From Methylibium sp035476815 (GTDB lineage Bacteria; Pseudomonadota; Gammaproteobacteria; Burkholderiales; Burkholderiaceae_C), in contig DATILD010000103.1 in NCBI GenBank assembly GCA_035476815.1, forward strand, positions 32,696-96,695: a stretch of DNA of 64,000 bases, read 5' to 3'. The translations under genes were made by a program, and so were the position numbers. Within the stretch, counting starts at the first letter, position 1; every line of letters starts with the position of its first letter. Positions 56,326-64,000 of this stretch are shown here, one piece after another. The notes beneath the pieces are model-generated. The model was not told the DNA's origin and ran no database searches. It saw only the letters and a list, made by a program, of their open reading frames with translations.

Positions 56326-57864
56326 TCAGCCCAGCCCGAGCTTCTGCGCCAGCCCGATACGCTGCAGCTTGCCGGTGGCGCCCTTCGGGATCTCGTCCAT
56401 GAAGAGGATCTTCTTCGGCACCTTGTAGTCGGCCGCCCGCTTGCCGACGAAGTCCTGCAGCTCGCGCTCGGTCGCGGCCTGGCCTTCCTTCAGCACCACC
56501 ACCGCGGCGACTTCCTCGCCGAGCTTGGGGTGGGGCATGCCGAAGCAGACCACCTGCGCCACCGCGGCGTGGTCCATCAGGATCTCGTCGACCTCGCGCG
56601 GGCTGACCTTCTCGCCGCCGCGGTTGATGATCTCCTTCAGGCGACCGGTGATGCTGACGTAGCCCTCGGCGTCCATCACGCCCTGGTCGCCGGTGCGGAA
56701 CCACCCGCTGTTTTGCCCGGTCGTGAAGCCCTCGGCATTGGCCTTCGGGTTGTTCTCGTAGCCGGCGGTCACGCTGGCGCCGCGGATCACGATCTCGCCG
56801 GTCTCGCCGGCCGCCAGCAGCTTGCCGTCGAGCATGATCGCCACCTCGGGCCCGGCGGCCAGGCCCACCGTGCCGGGCTTGCGGGAGCGCGGCGGCAGCG
56901 GGTTCGACGCCATCTGGTGGGTCGCCTCGGTCATGCCGTAGGACTCGATCAACGGGGCCTTGAAGATCTCCTCGAGCTCCTTGATCACCTGCGGCGGCAT
57001 CGACGACGAGGACGAGCGCAGGAAGCGCAGCGGGTTGCGCGCGATCACCTCGGCATTGCCCGAGCCTTTCGCGCGCTGCACGATGGCCTGGTGCATGGTC
57101 GGCACGGCCGTGTACCAGCTCGGCTTCGCCTCGTCCATCCAGGTGAAGAACTTCAGCGCGTTGAAACCCGGCGTGCAGAACACGCAGGAGCCGGCCGAGA
57201 CCGGCGCCAGCACCCCGGCGATCAGGCCGTGGATGTGGAACAGCGGCATGATGTTCAGGCCGGTGTCGCCGGCGCTGAACTGCAGCGTCGCGCGGATGTT
57301 CGAGGCCGACGCGAACAGGTTGCCGACCGACAGCGGCACGATCTTCGGCCGCGAGGTCGTGCCCGAGGTGTGCAGCACCATGCCGACGTCGGCCGCCTCG
57401 GCCCAGCCGCCGGCGGCGGCAGGAATCGAGGCCGCGCCGTCGCGCGCCTGCAGCCGGAATTCGCCGGCCGGCGCGCCGGGCTCGACGATCAGGTCGACGA
57501 CGCGCACGCCGAGCTTCTTCGCGACCTCGATCGCGGGGCTGGTGCTGCTCTGCTCGACGACCAGCAGCTTGGCGTTCAGGTCCGACAGGTAGAACTCGAA
57601 CTCGTCGGCGCGGTAGGCCGGGTTCAGCGGCGCGCTGGTCGTGCCGGCGGCGCAGGCCAGGAAGCAGGTGGCCATCTCGGGGCCGTTGGCCAGCACGATC
57701 GCGACGCGGTCGTTTCGACCGGCGCCGAGCGCGTTCAGGCTCGCGAGCGTGCGCTCGACCAGGGCGCGCAGGCCGGCATGGGTGAGCGCCGGGCGGCCGG
57801 GGGCGCGGATCGCGAGGGCGGCATCGGCGCCGGCGGCGAGCAGTTGCTTGAGGGTGTTCGACAT
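56326..57864 (-). CDS. AMP-dependent acyl-CoA synthetase, oxalate-CoA-ligase-like
   Basis: Activates a carboxylate to its CoA thioester through an acyl-AMP. The 512-residue protein has all main motifs: LHTSGTTSRPKIVPLSVGNL (AMP-binding), PLFHIHGLIAG, ESYGMTEATHQMASNPLPP, GWFRTGDQGVMD, GRLKEIINRGGEKVSPREVD and the catalytic Lys in GATGKLQRIG. The overall pattern resembles oxalyl-CoA synthetases. Its position upstream of tctCBA fits uptake and activation of one acid, but the substrate is inferred. The ATG at 57864 starts the conserved N-terminus; a longer open frame is a shadow. Confidence 0.85.
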   Translation of the reverse strand: MSNTLKQLLAAGADAALAIRAPGRPALTHAGLRALVERTLASLNALGAGRNDRVAIVLANGPEMATCFLACAAGTTSAPLNPAYRADEFEFYLSDLNAKLLVVEQSSTSPAIEVAKKLGVRVVDLIVEPGAPAGEFRLQARDGAASIPAAAGGWAEAADVGMVLHTSGTTSRPKIVPLSVGNLFASASNIRATLQFSAGDTGLNIMPLFHIHGLIAGVLAPVSAGSCVFCTPGFNALKFFTWMDEAKPSWYTAVPTMHQAIVQRAKGSGNAEVIARNPLRFLRSSSSSMPPQVIKELEEIFKAPLIESYGMTEATHQMASNPLPPRSRKPGTVGLAAGPEVAIMLDGKLLAAGETGEIVIRGASVTAGYENNPKANAEGFTTGQNSGWFRTGDQGVMDAEGYVSITGRLKEIINRGGEKVSPREVDEILMDHAAVAQVVCFGMPHPKLGEEVAAVVVLKEGQAATERELQDFVGKRAADYKVPKKILFMDEIPKGATGKLQRIGLAQKLGLG

Positions 57865-58052
57865 GGTTTCGGGGCTAGAGCGGACGGCACCGCGCCATTC
57901 GCGCGGCCGGCGCAGCTTATACCTGCGCGCCGCCGGGCCTTCATGCACGCCCGGGAACATGCGGCGCGCGGGTGGCGCGGGCACCACGCTTACACTGCCT
58001 CGCGCTTCGCGCCCCCGCCCCATGAGAACCGCCCCGCCCCAGGTCGCCCGCC

Positions 58053-58670
58053 GTGCTCGACCTTCGTGAGCTCGCCGCCGTGCGCGGCGGCCGGCGGCTG
58101 TTCGCCGGCGTGCAGGTGCAGGTCCCGGCCGGCGGTCTGCTGCGGGTGCGGGGCGCCAACGGCGCCGGCAAGACCAGCCTGCTGCGCATGCTCTGCGGCC
58201 TGCTCGCGCCCGCGGCGGGCGAGGTGCACTGGCGCGGCCAGCCGATCGCGGCGCTGGCCGAGGAGTTCCACCGCGAGCTGGTCTACATCGGCCATGCCGC
58301 GGCGCTGAAGGACGAACTGAGCCCGATCGAGAACCTGCAGGCCGCCGCCACCCTGGGCGGGGCCGCCGCCACGCTGTCCGAGGCCGCCGCCGCGCTGGCC
58401 GCCGCCGGGCTCAAGGGCCGCGAGCGGCTGCCCTCGCGGGTGCTGTCGCAGGGCCAGCGCAAGCGCGTCGCGCTGGCGCGGCTGGCGCTGCCCGCGCCGC
58501 CCGGCCTGTGGGTGCTGGACGAGCCCTTCAATGCGCTGGACGTGGGCGCGATCGAGTGGCTGCTCGGGCTGATCCGCGCCCGGCTGGCCGCCGGCGGCGT
58601 GGTGGTGCTGACCAGCCACCAGAGCGTCGCGCTCGACGACGCCGCGCAGCAGCAGGTGCTCGCGCTGTGA
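58053..58670 (+). CDS. ccmA: CcmA, haem exporter ATP-binding subunit
   Basis: The ATPase of the CcmABCD complex that releases holo-CcmE in cytochrome c maturation. The 205-residue protein starts at GTG. It has Walker A RGANGAGKTSLLRMLCG, a signature-like LSQGQRKRVALARLAL and Walker B LWVLDEPFNALD. It heads the ccm operon, divergent from the acyl-CoA synthetase with a 188-bp gap, and overlaps ccmB by 4 bp (GTGA). Confidence 0.96.
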   Translation: MLDLRELAAVRGGRRLFAGVQVQVPAGGLLRVRGANGAGKTSLLRMLCGLLAPAAGEVHWRGQPIAALAEEFHRELVYIGHAAALKDELSPIENLQAAATLGGAAATLSEAAAALAAAGLKGRERLPSRVLSQGQRKRVALARLALPAPPGLWVLDEPFNALDVGAIEWLLGLIRARLAAGGVVVLTSHQSVALDDAAQQQVLAL

Positions 58671-59350
58671 GCACACCCTCGGTCTGGACCGTGCTCGCCG
58701 CGCTGCTGGCGCGCGACCTGCGCGTCGCGCTGCGGCGGCGCGCCGACACCTTCGCGGCGCTGTTCTTCTTTGTCATCGTCGCCAGCCTGTTCCCGATCGG
58801 CGTCGGCCCCGAGCCGGCGCTGCTGGGGCGCATGGGCGCCGGCGTGGTGTGGGTGGCGGCGCTGCTGGCCTCGATGCTGTCGCTGGCACGGCTCTTCAAC
58901 GACGACTTCCACGACGGCACGCTCGAGCAGCTGCTGCTCGCCTCGGTGCCGCTGCCGCTGCTGGTGCTGGCCAAGACCGCCGCGCACTGGCTGAGCAGCG
59001 GCGCGCTGCTGGCGCTGGTCTCGCCGCTGCTGGCGCTGCAGTACGGGCTGTCGGGCGAGGCCAGCGCGGTGCTGCTGGCCGGGCTGCTGCTGGGCACGCC
59101 GCTCCTGAGCCTGATCGGCGCGATCGGCGCCGCGCTGACGGTCGGCGTGCGCGGCGGCGGCGTGCTGCTGTCGCTGCTGGTGCTGCCGCTGTACGTGCCG
59201 GTGCTGATCTTCGGCGCCGGCGCGGTCGACGCGGTGCAGGGCGGGCTCGCGGTGGGCGGGCACTTCTCGCTGCTGGGTGCGATGCTGGCCGCGGCGCTCT
59301 TCCTTGCCCCCTGGGCGGCGGCGGTGGCCCTGCGGATCGCGGTCGAGTAG
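58667..59350 (+). CDS. ccmB: CcmB, haem exporter membrane subunit
   Basis: The permease partner of CcmA. The 227-residue polytopic protein has about six helices and the conserved LFNDDFHDGTLEQLLLASVP cytoplasmic loop. The GTG at 58667 overlaps the ccmA stop. It is followed by ccmC after 54 bp. Confidence 0.95.
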   Translation: MSTPSVWTVLAALLARDLRVALRRRADTFAALFFFVIVASLFPIGVGPEPALLGRMGAGVVWVAALLASMLSLARLFNDDFHDGTLEQLLLASVPLPLLVLAKTAAHWLSSGALLALVSPLLALQYGLSGEASAVLLAGLLLGTPLLSLIGAIGAALTVGVRGGGVLLSLLVLPLYVPVLIFGAGAVDAVQGGLAVGGHFSLLGAMLAAALFLAPWAAAVALRIAVE

Positions 59351-59404
59351 CGGCCGGGGATAATCCGCGGTTGGCGGCTGCCGACACCGCTTGCCGTACC
59401 CACC

Positions 59405-60145
59405 ATGCCGTTCGCCGACATCAACTGGTTCTATTACGCCGCGCCGCAGCGCTTCCACCCGCTCGCCGGGCGGCTGGTGCCTTGGTTCATGGCCGCGGCG
59501 GCGCTGCTCGGGCTGGCCGGGCTGTACGTCGGCTTCTTCGTCGCGCCGACCGACGCCACCCAGGGCGAGGCCTACCGCATCATCTTCATCCACGTGCCCA
59601 CCGCCTGGATGTCGATGGTGGTCTATCTCGCGATGGCCTTCTGGGCCGCGATCGGCCTGATCTTCAACGCCCGGCTGGCCTCGATGCTGGCGCTGGCGCT
59701 GGCACCGACCGGCGCGCTGATGACCTTCCTGGCGCTGTGGACCGGCGCGCTGTGGGGCAAGCCGACGTGGGGCGCCTGGTGGGTGTGGGACGCGCGGCTG
59801 ACGTCGGAACTGATCCTGCTGTTTCTCTACATAGGCTACATGTCGCTGCACGCCGCCATCGAGGACAGCCGCCGCGCCGACCGCGCCGCGGCGGTGCTGG
59901 CGATCGTCGGCGCGGTCAACGTGCCGATCATCTATTTCTCGGTGAAGTGGTGGAACACGCTGCACCAGGGCGCCTCGGTCAGCCTGACGCGCGCGCCCAG
60001 CATGGCGACCACCATGCTGACCGGCATGCTGCTGATGTCGCTGGCCTGCTGGGCCTACTGCATCGCGGTGGCGCTGATGCGGGTGAGGGTGCTGATGGTC
60101 GAGCGCGAGCGCCATGCCGCCTGGGCGCAGGAGGCGCTGGCCTGA
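59405..60145 (+). CDS. ccmC: CcmC, haem lyase/exporter subunit
   Basis: Delivers haem to CcmE. The 246-residue protein has six helices, the periplasmic tryptophan-rich WWD motif in WGAWWVWDARLTSELIL and flanking His residues (IHVPTAWMSM; NTLHQGASVSLTRAPSM) that ligate haem. Its stop overlaps the ccmD start as TGATG. Confidence 0.96.
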   Translation: MPFADINWFYYAAPQRFHPLAGRLVPWFMAAAALLGLAGLYVGFFVAPTDATQGEAYRIIFIHVPTAWMSMVVYLAMAFWAAIGLIFNARLASMLALALAPTGALMTFLALWTGALWGKPTWGAWWVWDARLTSELILLFLYIGYMSLHAAIEDSRRADRAAAVLAIVGAVNVPIIYFSVKWWNTLHQGASVSLTRAPSMATTMLTGMLLMSLACWAYCIAVALMRVRVLMVERERHAAWAQEALA

Positions 60146-60303
60146 TGATGAACTGGGGCAGTCCGGCGGACTTCTTCGCGATGGGCGGCTACGGGCTCTA
60201 TGTCTGGGGCTCGTTCGGCGTGTGCGCGCTGGCCATCGCCGGCGAACTGGTCTCGCTGGCCCTGCGCAAACGCGCGCTGGAACGCGACAAGGACTCGATC
60301 TGA
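60145..60303 (+). CDS. ccmD: CcmD, small haem-exporter subunit
   Basis: A 52-residue single-helix protein (GLYVWGSFGVCALAIAGELV) with a basic C-terminus (LALRKRALERDKDSI). It stabilises the CcmABCD-CcmE interaction. The start overlaps the ccmC stop and the end overlaps ccmE (TGATG). Its size and place are standard for this often-missed gene. Confidence 0.93.
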   Translation: MMNWGSPADFFAMGGYGLYVWGSFGVCALAIAGELVSLALRKRALERDKDSI

Positions 60304-60764
60304 TGAAACCCAGAACCAAGCGCGCGCTCGCGATCGGCGGCGGCCTCGCGACCCTCGGCATCGTCGCGGCGCTGGTGCTCAACGCCTTCCAGAGCAACCT
60401 GGTGTTCTTCTTCAGCCCCACGCAGGTGGCGGCCAAGGAGGCGCCGATCGACCGCAGCTTTCGCGTCGGCGGCCTGGTCGAGGCGGGCAGCGTGCAGCGC
60501 GACCCCAACGGCCTGACGATCCGCTTCGTCGTCACCGACCTGGCCCAGACCGTGCCGGTCACCTACACCGGCCTGCTGCCCGACCTGTTCAAGGAAGGCA
60601 AGGGCGTGGTGGCCCAGGGCAAGCTCGGGCCGGACGGCGTGTTCCGCGCCGAGCAGGTGCTCGCCAAGCACGACGAGAACTACATGCCGCCCGAGGCCGC
60701 CGACGCGCTCGCGAAGGCGCGCCAGGGCGAGCTGCCGAACGGCCCCACTGGAGCGAAGCCTTGA
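60303..60764 (+). CDS. ccmE: CcmE, periplasmic haem chaperone
   Basis: Binds haem covalently and passes it to apocytochromes. The 153-residue protein has an N-terminal anchor (RALAIGGGLATLGIVAALVL), an OB-fold (FRVGGLVEAGSVQRDPNGLT) and the haem-binding His in LAKHDENYMPPE. The stop overlaps the ccmF TTG start. Confidence 0.96.
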   Translation: MKPRTKRALAIGGGLATLGIVAALVLNAFQSNLVFFFSPTQVAAKEAPIDRSFRVGGLVEAGSVQRDPNGLTIRFVVTDLAQTVPVTYTGLLPDLFKEGKGVVAQGKLGPDGVFRAEQVLAKHDENYMPPEAADALAKARQGELPNGPTGAKP

Positions 60765-62740
60765 TCCCCGAACTCGGGCATTTCGCGCTGACGCTGGCGC
60801 TGGCCGTCGCGCTGGCGCTCGGCCTGCTGCCGCTGGCCGGCGCGACGACGAACAACGCCGCCTGGATGCGCGTCGCGCGGCCCGCGGCCGCAGCGCAGTT
60901 CCTGCTGGTCGCCGTCGCCTACGGCTGCCTGACGCACGCCTTCGTCACCAACGACTTCTCGGTGCTGCTGGCGGCCAACCACTCCAACTCCAACCTGCCG
61001 GTCTACTACCGCGTCACCGCGGTCTGGGGCAACCACGAGGGCTCGATCCTGCTGTGGGCGCTGATCCTCGCCGGCTGGACGCTGGCCGTCGCCGCGTTCT
61101 CGCGCAGCCTCGACGACAAGACCGTGGCCCGCGTGCTCGGCGTGATGGGCTTGATCTCCGGCGGCTTCCTGGCCTTCACGCTGTTCACGTCCAACCCCTT
61201 CGAGCGCCTGCTGCCCGGCGCGCCCGACGGCAAGGATCTGAACCCGCTGCTGCAGGACCCGGGGATGATCTTCCACCCGCCGCTGCTCTACATGGGCTAT
61301 GTCGGCTTCGTCGTCGCCTTCGCGTTCGCGATCGCGGCGCTGCTGGCGGGCCGGCTCGACACCGCCTGGGCGCGCTGGTCGCGGCCCTGGACCACGGTGG
61401 CCTGGTGCTTCCTCACCTGCGGCATCGCGCTCGGCAGCTTCTGGGCCTATTACGAGCTGGGGTGGGGCGGCTGGTGGTTCTGGGACCCGGTCGAGAACGC
61501 CTCCTTCATGCCCTGGCTGGTCGGCACCGCGCTGATCCACTCGCTGGCGGTGACCGAGAAGCGCGGCGGCTTCAAGATGTGGACCGCGCTGCTGGCGATC
61601 CTGGCGTTCTCGCTGTCGCTGCTCGGCACCTTCATCGTCCGCTCGGGCGTGCTGAGCTCGGTGCACGCCTTCGCCACCGACCCGGCGCGCGGCCTCTTCA
61701 TCCTCGGCTTCCTGGTGATCGTGATCGGCGGCTCGCTGACGCTGTTCGCCTGGCGCGCACCGAAGGTCGGGCTGGGCGGCAGCTTCGAGCTGGTGTCGCG
61801 CGAGTCGGCGCTGCTCGCCAACAACGTGCTGCTGGTCGTCGCCGCGTCGGCGGTGCTGCTGGGCACGCTCTACCCGCTGCTGCTGGACGCGCTGAACCTG
61901 GGCAAGATCTCGGTCGGCCCGCCCTACTTCGAGGCCGTGTTCGTGCCGCTGATGGCGCCGGCGCTGTTCCTGATGGGGATCGGCCCGATCGCGCGCTGGC
62001 GCGAGGCGCGCCTGCCCGAGATCGCGGTGCGGCTGAAGTGGGCGGCGGCGGTGAGCTTCGTCGCGGCCGCGGTGGCGCCGCTGCTGCTCGGCAAGTGGAC
62101 GCCGATGATCGGCTTCGGCCTGCTGCTCGCGGCCTGGATCGCCAGCACGACCGTCTACCAGCTCGTCGCCCGTGCGCAGGAGAGCGAGCGCGGCACGGCC
62201 GAGACGCTGCGTCGCCAGCCGCTCAGCTGGTACGGCATGCTGCTCGCGCACGGGGGCGTCGCGGTCTTCATCGTCGGCGTCACGCTGGTGATGGGCTACG
62301 AGAGCGAGACCGACGTGCGCATGGAGCCGGGCCAGACCGCCAGCGTCGGCGGCTACCAGTTCCGGCTCGAGGGCGTGCGCGAGTTGCGCGGCCCGAACTA
62401 CACCGCCCGCCGCGCCGACCTGACCGTCACCGACGCGAGCGGCAAGACCCTCGGCGTGCTGCACCCCGAACGGCGCCTGTACGACGTGACGCGCATGGCG
62501 ATGACCGAGGGCTCGATCCACCGCGGCCTGACGCGCGACCTCTACACCTCGCTCGGCGAGCCGGTCAGCGCCACCGCCTGGGCGGTGCGGCTGCACCACA
62601 AGCCCTTCGTCAACTGGATCTGGATCGGCTGCCTGCTGATGGGCGCGGGCGGCTTCCTCGCGGTGACCGACCGGCGCTACCGGCTGCGCCGCAGCGCCGC
62701 CGCGGCCGCGCCGCTGCCCGGCGGAGCACTCGCGTCATGA
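60761..62740 (+). CDS. ccmF: CcmF, cytochrome c haem lyase
   Basis: A large membrane protein that attaches haem to apocytochrome c with CcmH and CcmI. The 659-residue protein has about 14 helices, VWGNHEGSILLWALILAGW, the WWD-type periplasmic motif GGWWFWDPVENASFMPWLVG and conserved His residues. The TTG at 60761 gives the usual N-terminus (I-P-E-L-G-H-F) and overlaps the ccmE stop (TTGA). Confidence 0.95.
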   Translation: MIPELGHFALTLALAVALALGLLPLAGATTNNAAWMRVARPAAAAQFLLVAVAYGCLTHAFVTNDFSVLLAANHSNSNLPVYYRVTAVWGNHEGSILLWALILAGWTLAVAAFSRSLDDKTVARVLGVMGLISGGFLAFTLFTSNPFERLLPGAPDGKDLNPLLQDPGMIFHPPLLYMGYVGFVVAFAFAIAALLAGRLDTAWARWSRPWTTVAWCFLTCGIALGSFWAYYELGWGGWWFWDPVENASFMPWLVGTALIHSLAVTEKRGGFKMWTALLAILAFSLSLLGTFIVRSGVLSSVHAFATDPARGLFILGFLVIVIGGSLTLFAWRAPKVGLGGSFELVSRESALLANNVLLVVAASAVLLGTLYPLLLDALNLGKISVGPPYFEAVFVPLMAPALFLMGIGPIARWREARLPEIAVRLKWAAAVSFVAAAVAPLLLGKWTPMIGFGLLLAAWIASTTVYQLVARAQESERGTAETLRRQPLSWYGMLLAHGGVAVFIVGVTLVMGYESETDVRMEPGQTASVGGYQFRLEGVRELRGPNYTARRADLTVTDASGKTLGVLHPERRLYDVTRMAMTEGSIHRGLTRDLYTSLGEPVSATAWAVRLHHKPFVNWIWIGCLLMGAGGFLAVTDRRYRLRRSAAAAAPLPGGALAS

Positions 62741-63270
62741 GGCGCGCGCTGCTCCCGCTGGGCATCTTCCTGGTGCTCGCGGGCTTCCTGGCCGTCGGGC
62801 TGAACCGCGACCCGCGCCAGGTGCCCTCGCCGCTGGTCGACAAGCCGGCGCCGCTGTTCAGCCTGCCGCAGCTCGCCCAAACCGACGCGAAGCTCTCGCC
62901 GGCCGACCTGCGCGGCAAGGTGTGGCTCTTCAACGTCTGGGCCTCGTGGTGCGTGGCCTGCCGCATCGAGCACCCGCTGCTGGTCGAGCTGTCCAAGACC
63001 GGCCGCGTGCCGCTGATCGGCCTGAACTACAAGGACCAGCGTGCCGACGCGCTGGCCTGGCTGAAGCAGTTCGGCGACCCCTACCAGCTGTCGGTGTCCG
63101 ACACCGAGGGCCTGGTCGGCATCGACTACGGCGTCTACGGCGTGCCCGAGACCTTCGTGATCGACAAGTACGGCGTGATCCGCCACAAGCACATCGGCCC
63201 GGTCACGCCCGAGGCGCTGCGCGACGAAATCCTGCCGCTGGTCGCCAAGCTGGAGCAAGACGGTGCGTGA
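62737..63270 (+). CDS. ccmG: CcmG (DsbE), thiol:disulfide oxidoreductase
   Basis: A membrane-anchored thioredoxin-like protein that keeps apocytochrome cysteines reduced. The 177 residues have one N-terminal helix (LPLGIFLVLAGFLAVGL), the active site WASWCVACRIEHP and the cis-Pro loop VYGVPETFVIDKYG. It overlaps ccmF by 4 bp (ATGA) and ccmH by 8 bp. Confidence 0.95.
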   Translation: MRRALLPLGIFLVLAGFLAVGLNRDPRQVPSPLVDKPAPLFSLPQLAQTDAKLSPADLRGKVWLFNVWASWCVACRIEHPLLVELSKTGRVPLIGLNYKDQRADALAWLKQFGDPYQLSVSDTEGLVGIDYGVYGVPETFVIDKYGVIRHKHIGPVTPEALRDEILPLVAKLEQDGA

Positions 63271-63736
63271 GCTGATGCTGGCGCTCGCGCTGCTGGCCGC
63301 CGTGCCGGCCCACGCGCAGGGCGCATCGACACCCTCGATGGCCGCGCCGCTGGCCGCGGACCCGGCGCTCGAGGCGCGCGTCTACGCGATCGCCGCCGAG
63401 CTGCGCTGCCTGGTCTGCCAGAACGAGACCATCGCCGCCTCGCAGGCCGACCTGGCGGTGGACCTGCGCAAGCAGATCCGCCAGAAGCTCGCGGCCGGCC
63501 AGTCGGAGCGCGAGATCCTCGACTTCATGACGGCGCGCTACGGCGACTTCGTGCTCTACCGCCCGCCGCTGAAGGCCACGACGGTGCTGCTGTGGGCCGG
63601 GCCCTTCGTGCTGCTGCTGGTCGGCGGCGCGGTGCTCGCGATCAACATCCGCCGGCGGCGCGCCTCGATCGCCGCCTCCCTGAGCCCCGCCGACGCCCAA
63701 CGCGCGCGCGACCTGCTGGCCGAAGACCCCCGATGA
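63263..63736 (+). CDS. ccmH: CcmH (CycL), apocytochrome thiol-reductase subunit
   Basis: A periplasmic membrane-anchored component of the haem-lyase complex. The 157-residue protein starts at GTG and has a signal (ALALLAAVPAHAQG), the redox motif ELRCLVCQNETIAASQADLA and a C-terminal anchor (VLLWAGPFVLLLVGGAVLAI). It overlaps ccmI by 4 bp (ATGA). Confidence 0.95.
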   Translation: MRELMLALALLAAVPAHAQGASTPSMAAPLAADPALEARVYAIAAELRCLVCQNETIAASQADLAVDLRKQIRQKLAAGQSEREILDFMTARYGDFVLYRPPLKATTVLLWAGPFVLLLVGGAVLAINIRRRRASIAASLSPADAQRARDLLAEDPR

Positions 63737-64000
63737 CCCTGTTCTGGATCGCCGCCGGCACGCTGCTGGCCCTGGCGCTCGGCCTGCTGCTGCCCGCGCT
63801 GCTGCGCGGCGCCGCGCCGCGCGCCGACGCCCCGGCGCCGCGCGAGCGCGCCAACCTCGACATCCTGCGCGAGCAGCTCGCGCTTCTCGACGCCGAACTC
63901 GCCGCCGGCACGCTCGACGCCGCCACGCATCGCACGGCGCGCGCCGAGATCGAACGCCGCGCGCTCGACGAGGAAGGGGCCGCCCCGGCCGCCCCGGCCG
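63733..64000 (+). CDS. ccmI: CcmI (CycH), c-type cytochrome biogenesis protein (partial)
   Basis: The start of a CcmI-type apocytochrome chaperone. The first ~89 residues show an N-terminal helix (FWIAAGTLLALALGLLLPAL) and the family's leucine-zipper-like cytoplasmic region (NLDILREQLALLDAELAAGT). The TPR part lies beyond the window. The ATG overlaps the ccmH stop. Confidence 0.88.
   Translation, partial: MTLFWIAAGTLLALALGLLLPALLRGAAPRADAPAPRERANLDILREQLALLDAELAAGTLDAATHRTARAEIERRALDEEGAAPAAPA

Overview
The window looks like a chromosomal segment of a high-GC (about 70% by eye) betaproteobacterium of the order Burkholderiales, most like the Rubrivivax/Leptothrix/Methylibium group. The evidence is the gene orders: lolB-ispE-tRNA-Gln-prs-rplY-pth; ccsA-like-PP0621-pilS-pilR-ampD; a lysine/alanine-rich histone H1-like gene; a Bug-type tripartite tricarboxylate transporter; and System I cytochrome c maturation. 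No rRNA, CRISPR array, insertion sequence or complete prophage is visible. Most of it is core genome with compact operons joined by ATGA, GTGA, TTGA or TGATG overlaps.

Layout. 1-7206 (minus): the start of the dcw cell-wall/division cluster, mraZ-rsmH-ftsL-ftsI-murE-murF-mraY, with a strong promoter and four MraZ boxes at its head. 7445-9077: a cyclopropane-fatty-acid-synthase-type methyltransferase and the H1-like protein. 9298-13850 (minus): nrdA and nrdB under a promoter flanked by two NrdR boxes, with a long leader. 13967-19084 (minus): ampD, pilR, pilS and two small membrane or assembly genes. 19180-24887: ffh, a DUF2726 protein, ftsY, a lysozyme-like protein, rsmD, coaD and a ferredoxin. 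24835-31030 (minus): pth, rplY, prs, tRNA-Gln, ispE, lolB and a TPR protein. 31083-35699: mutM, a dynamin-like GTPase, mutY and ruvA. 35826-38507 (minus): a NarL-type regulator with its 7TMR-type kinase. 38599-46899: ybeZ/phoH, ybeY, a small ion channel, a rlmI-type methyltransferase, a lipoprotein, xerC, a DUF484 protein, dapF, an MGDG-synthase-like glycosyltransferase and an FAH-family hydrolase.

Accessory part. At 46900-51904 a 56-codon membrane peptide gene faces a large winged-helix/NTPase regulator that carries a frameshift. Next comes a clearly lower-GC two-gene unit (49951-51706): an Abi_C-type abortive-infection-family protein and a membrane-anchored coiled-coil protein. This is the best candidate here for an undescribed, possibly anti-phage, system.

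51905-57864 (minus) holds panE-like, tctA, tctB, tctC and an oxalate-CoA-ligase-like enzyme, which suggests uptake and activation of a small carboxylate. 58053-64000 (plus) is the ccmABCDEFGHI operon, cut by the window end.

Other notable sequence features are REP-like palindromic elements between genes of operons, one of them apparently inserted in frame within murE; a duplicated panE start region; and well-resolved MraZ and NrdR operators.
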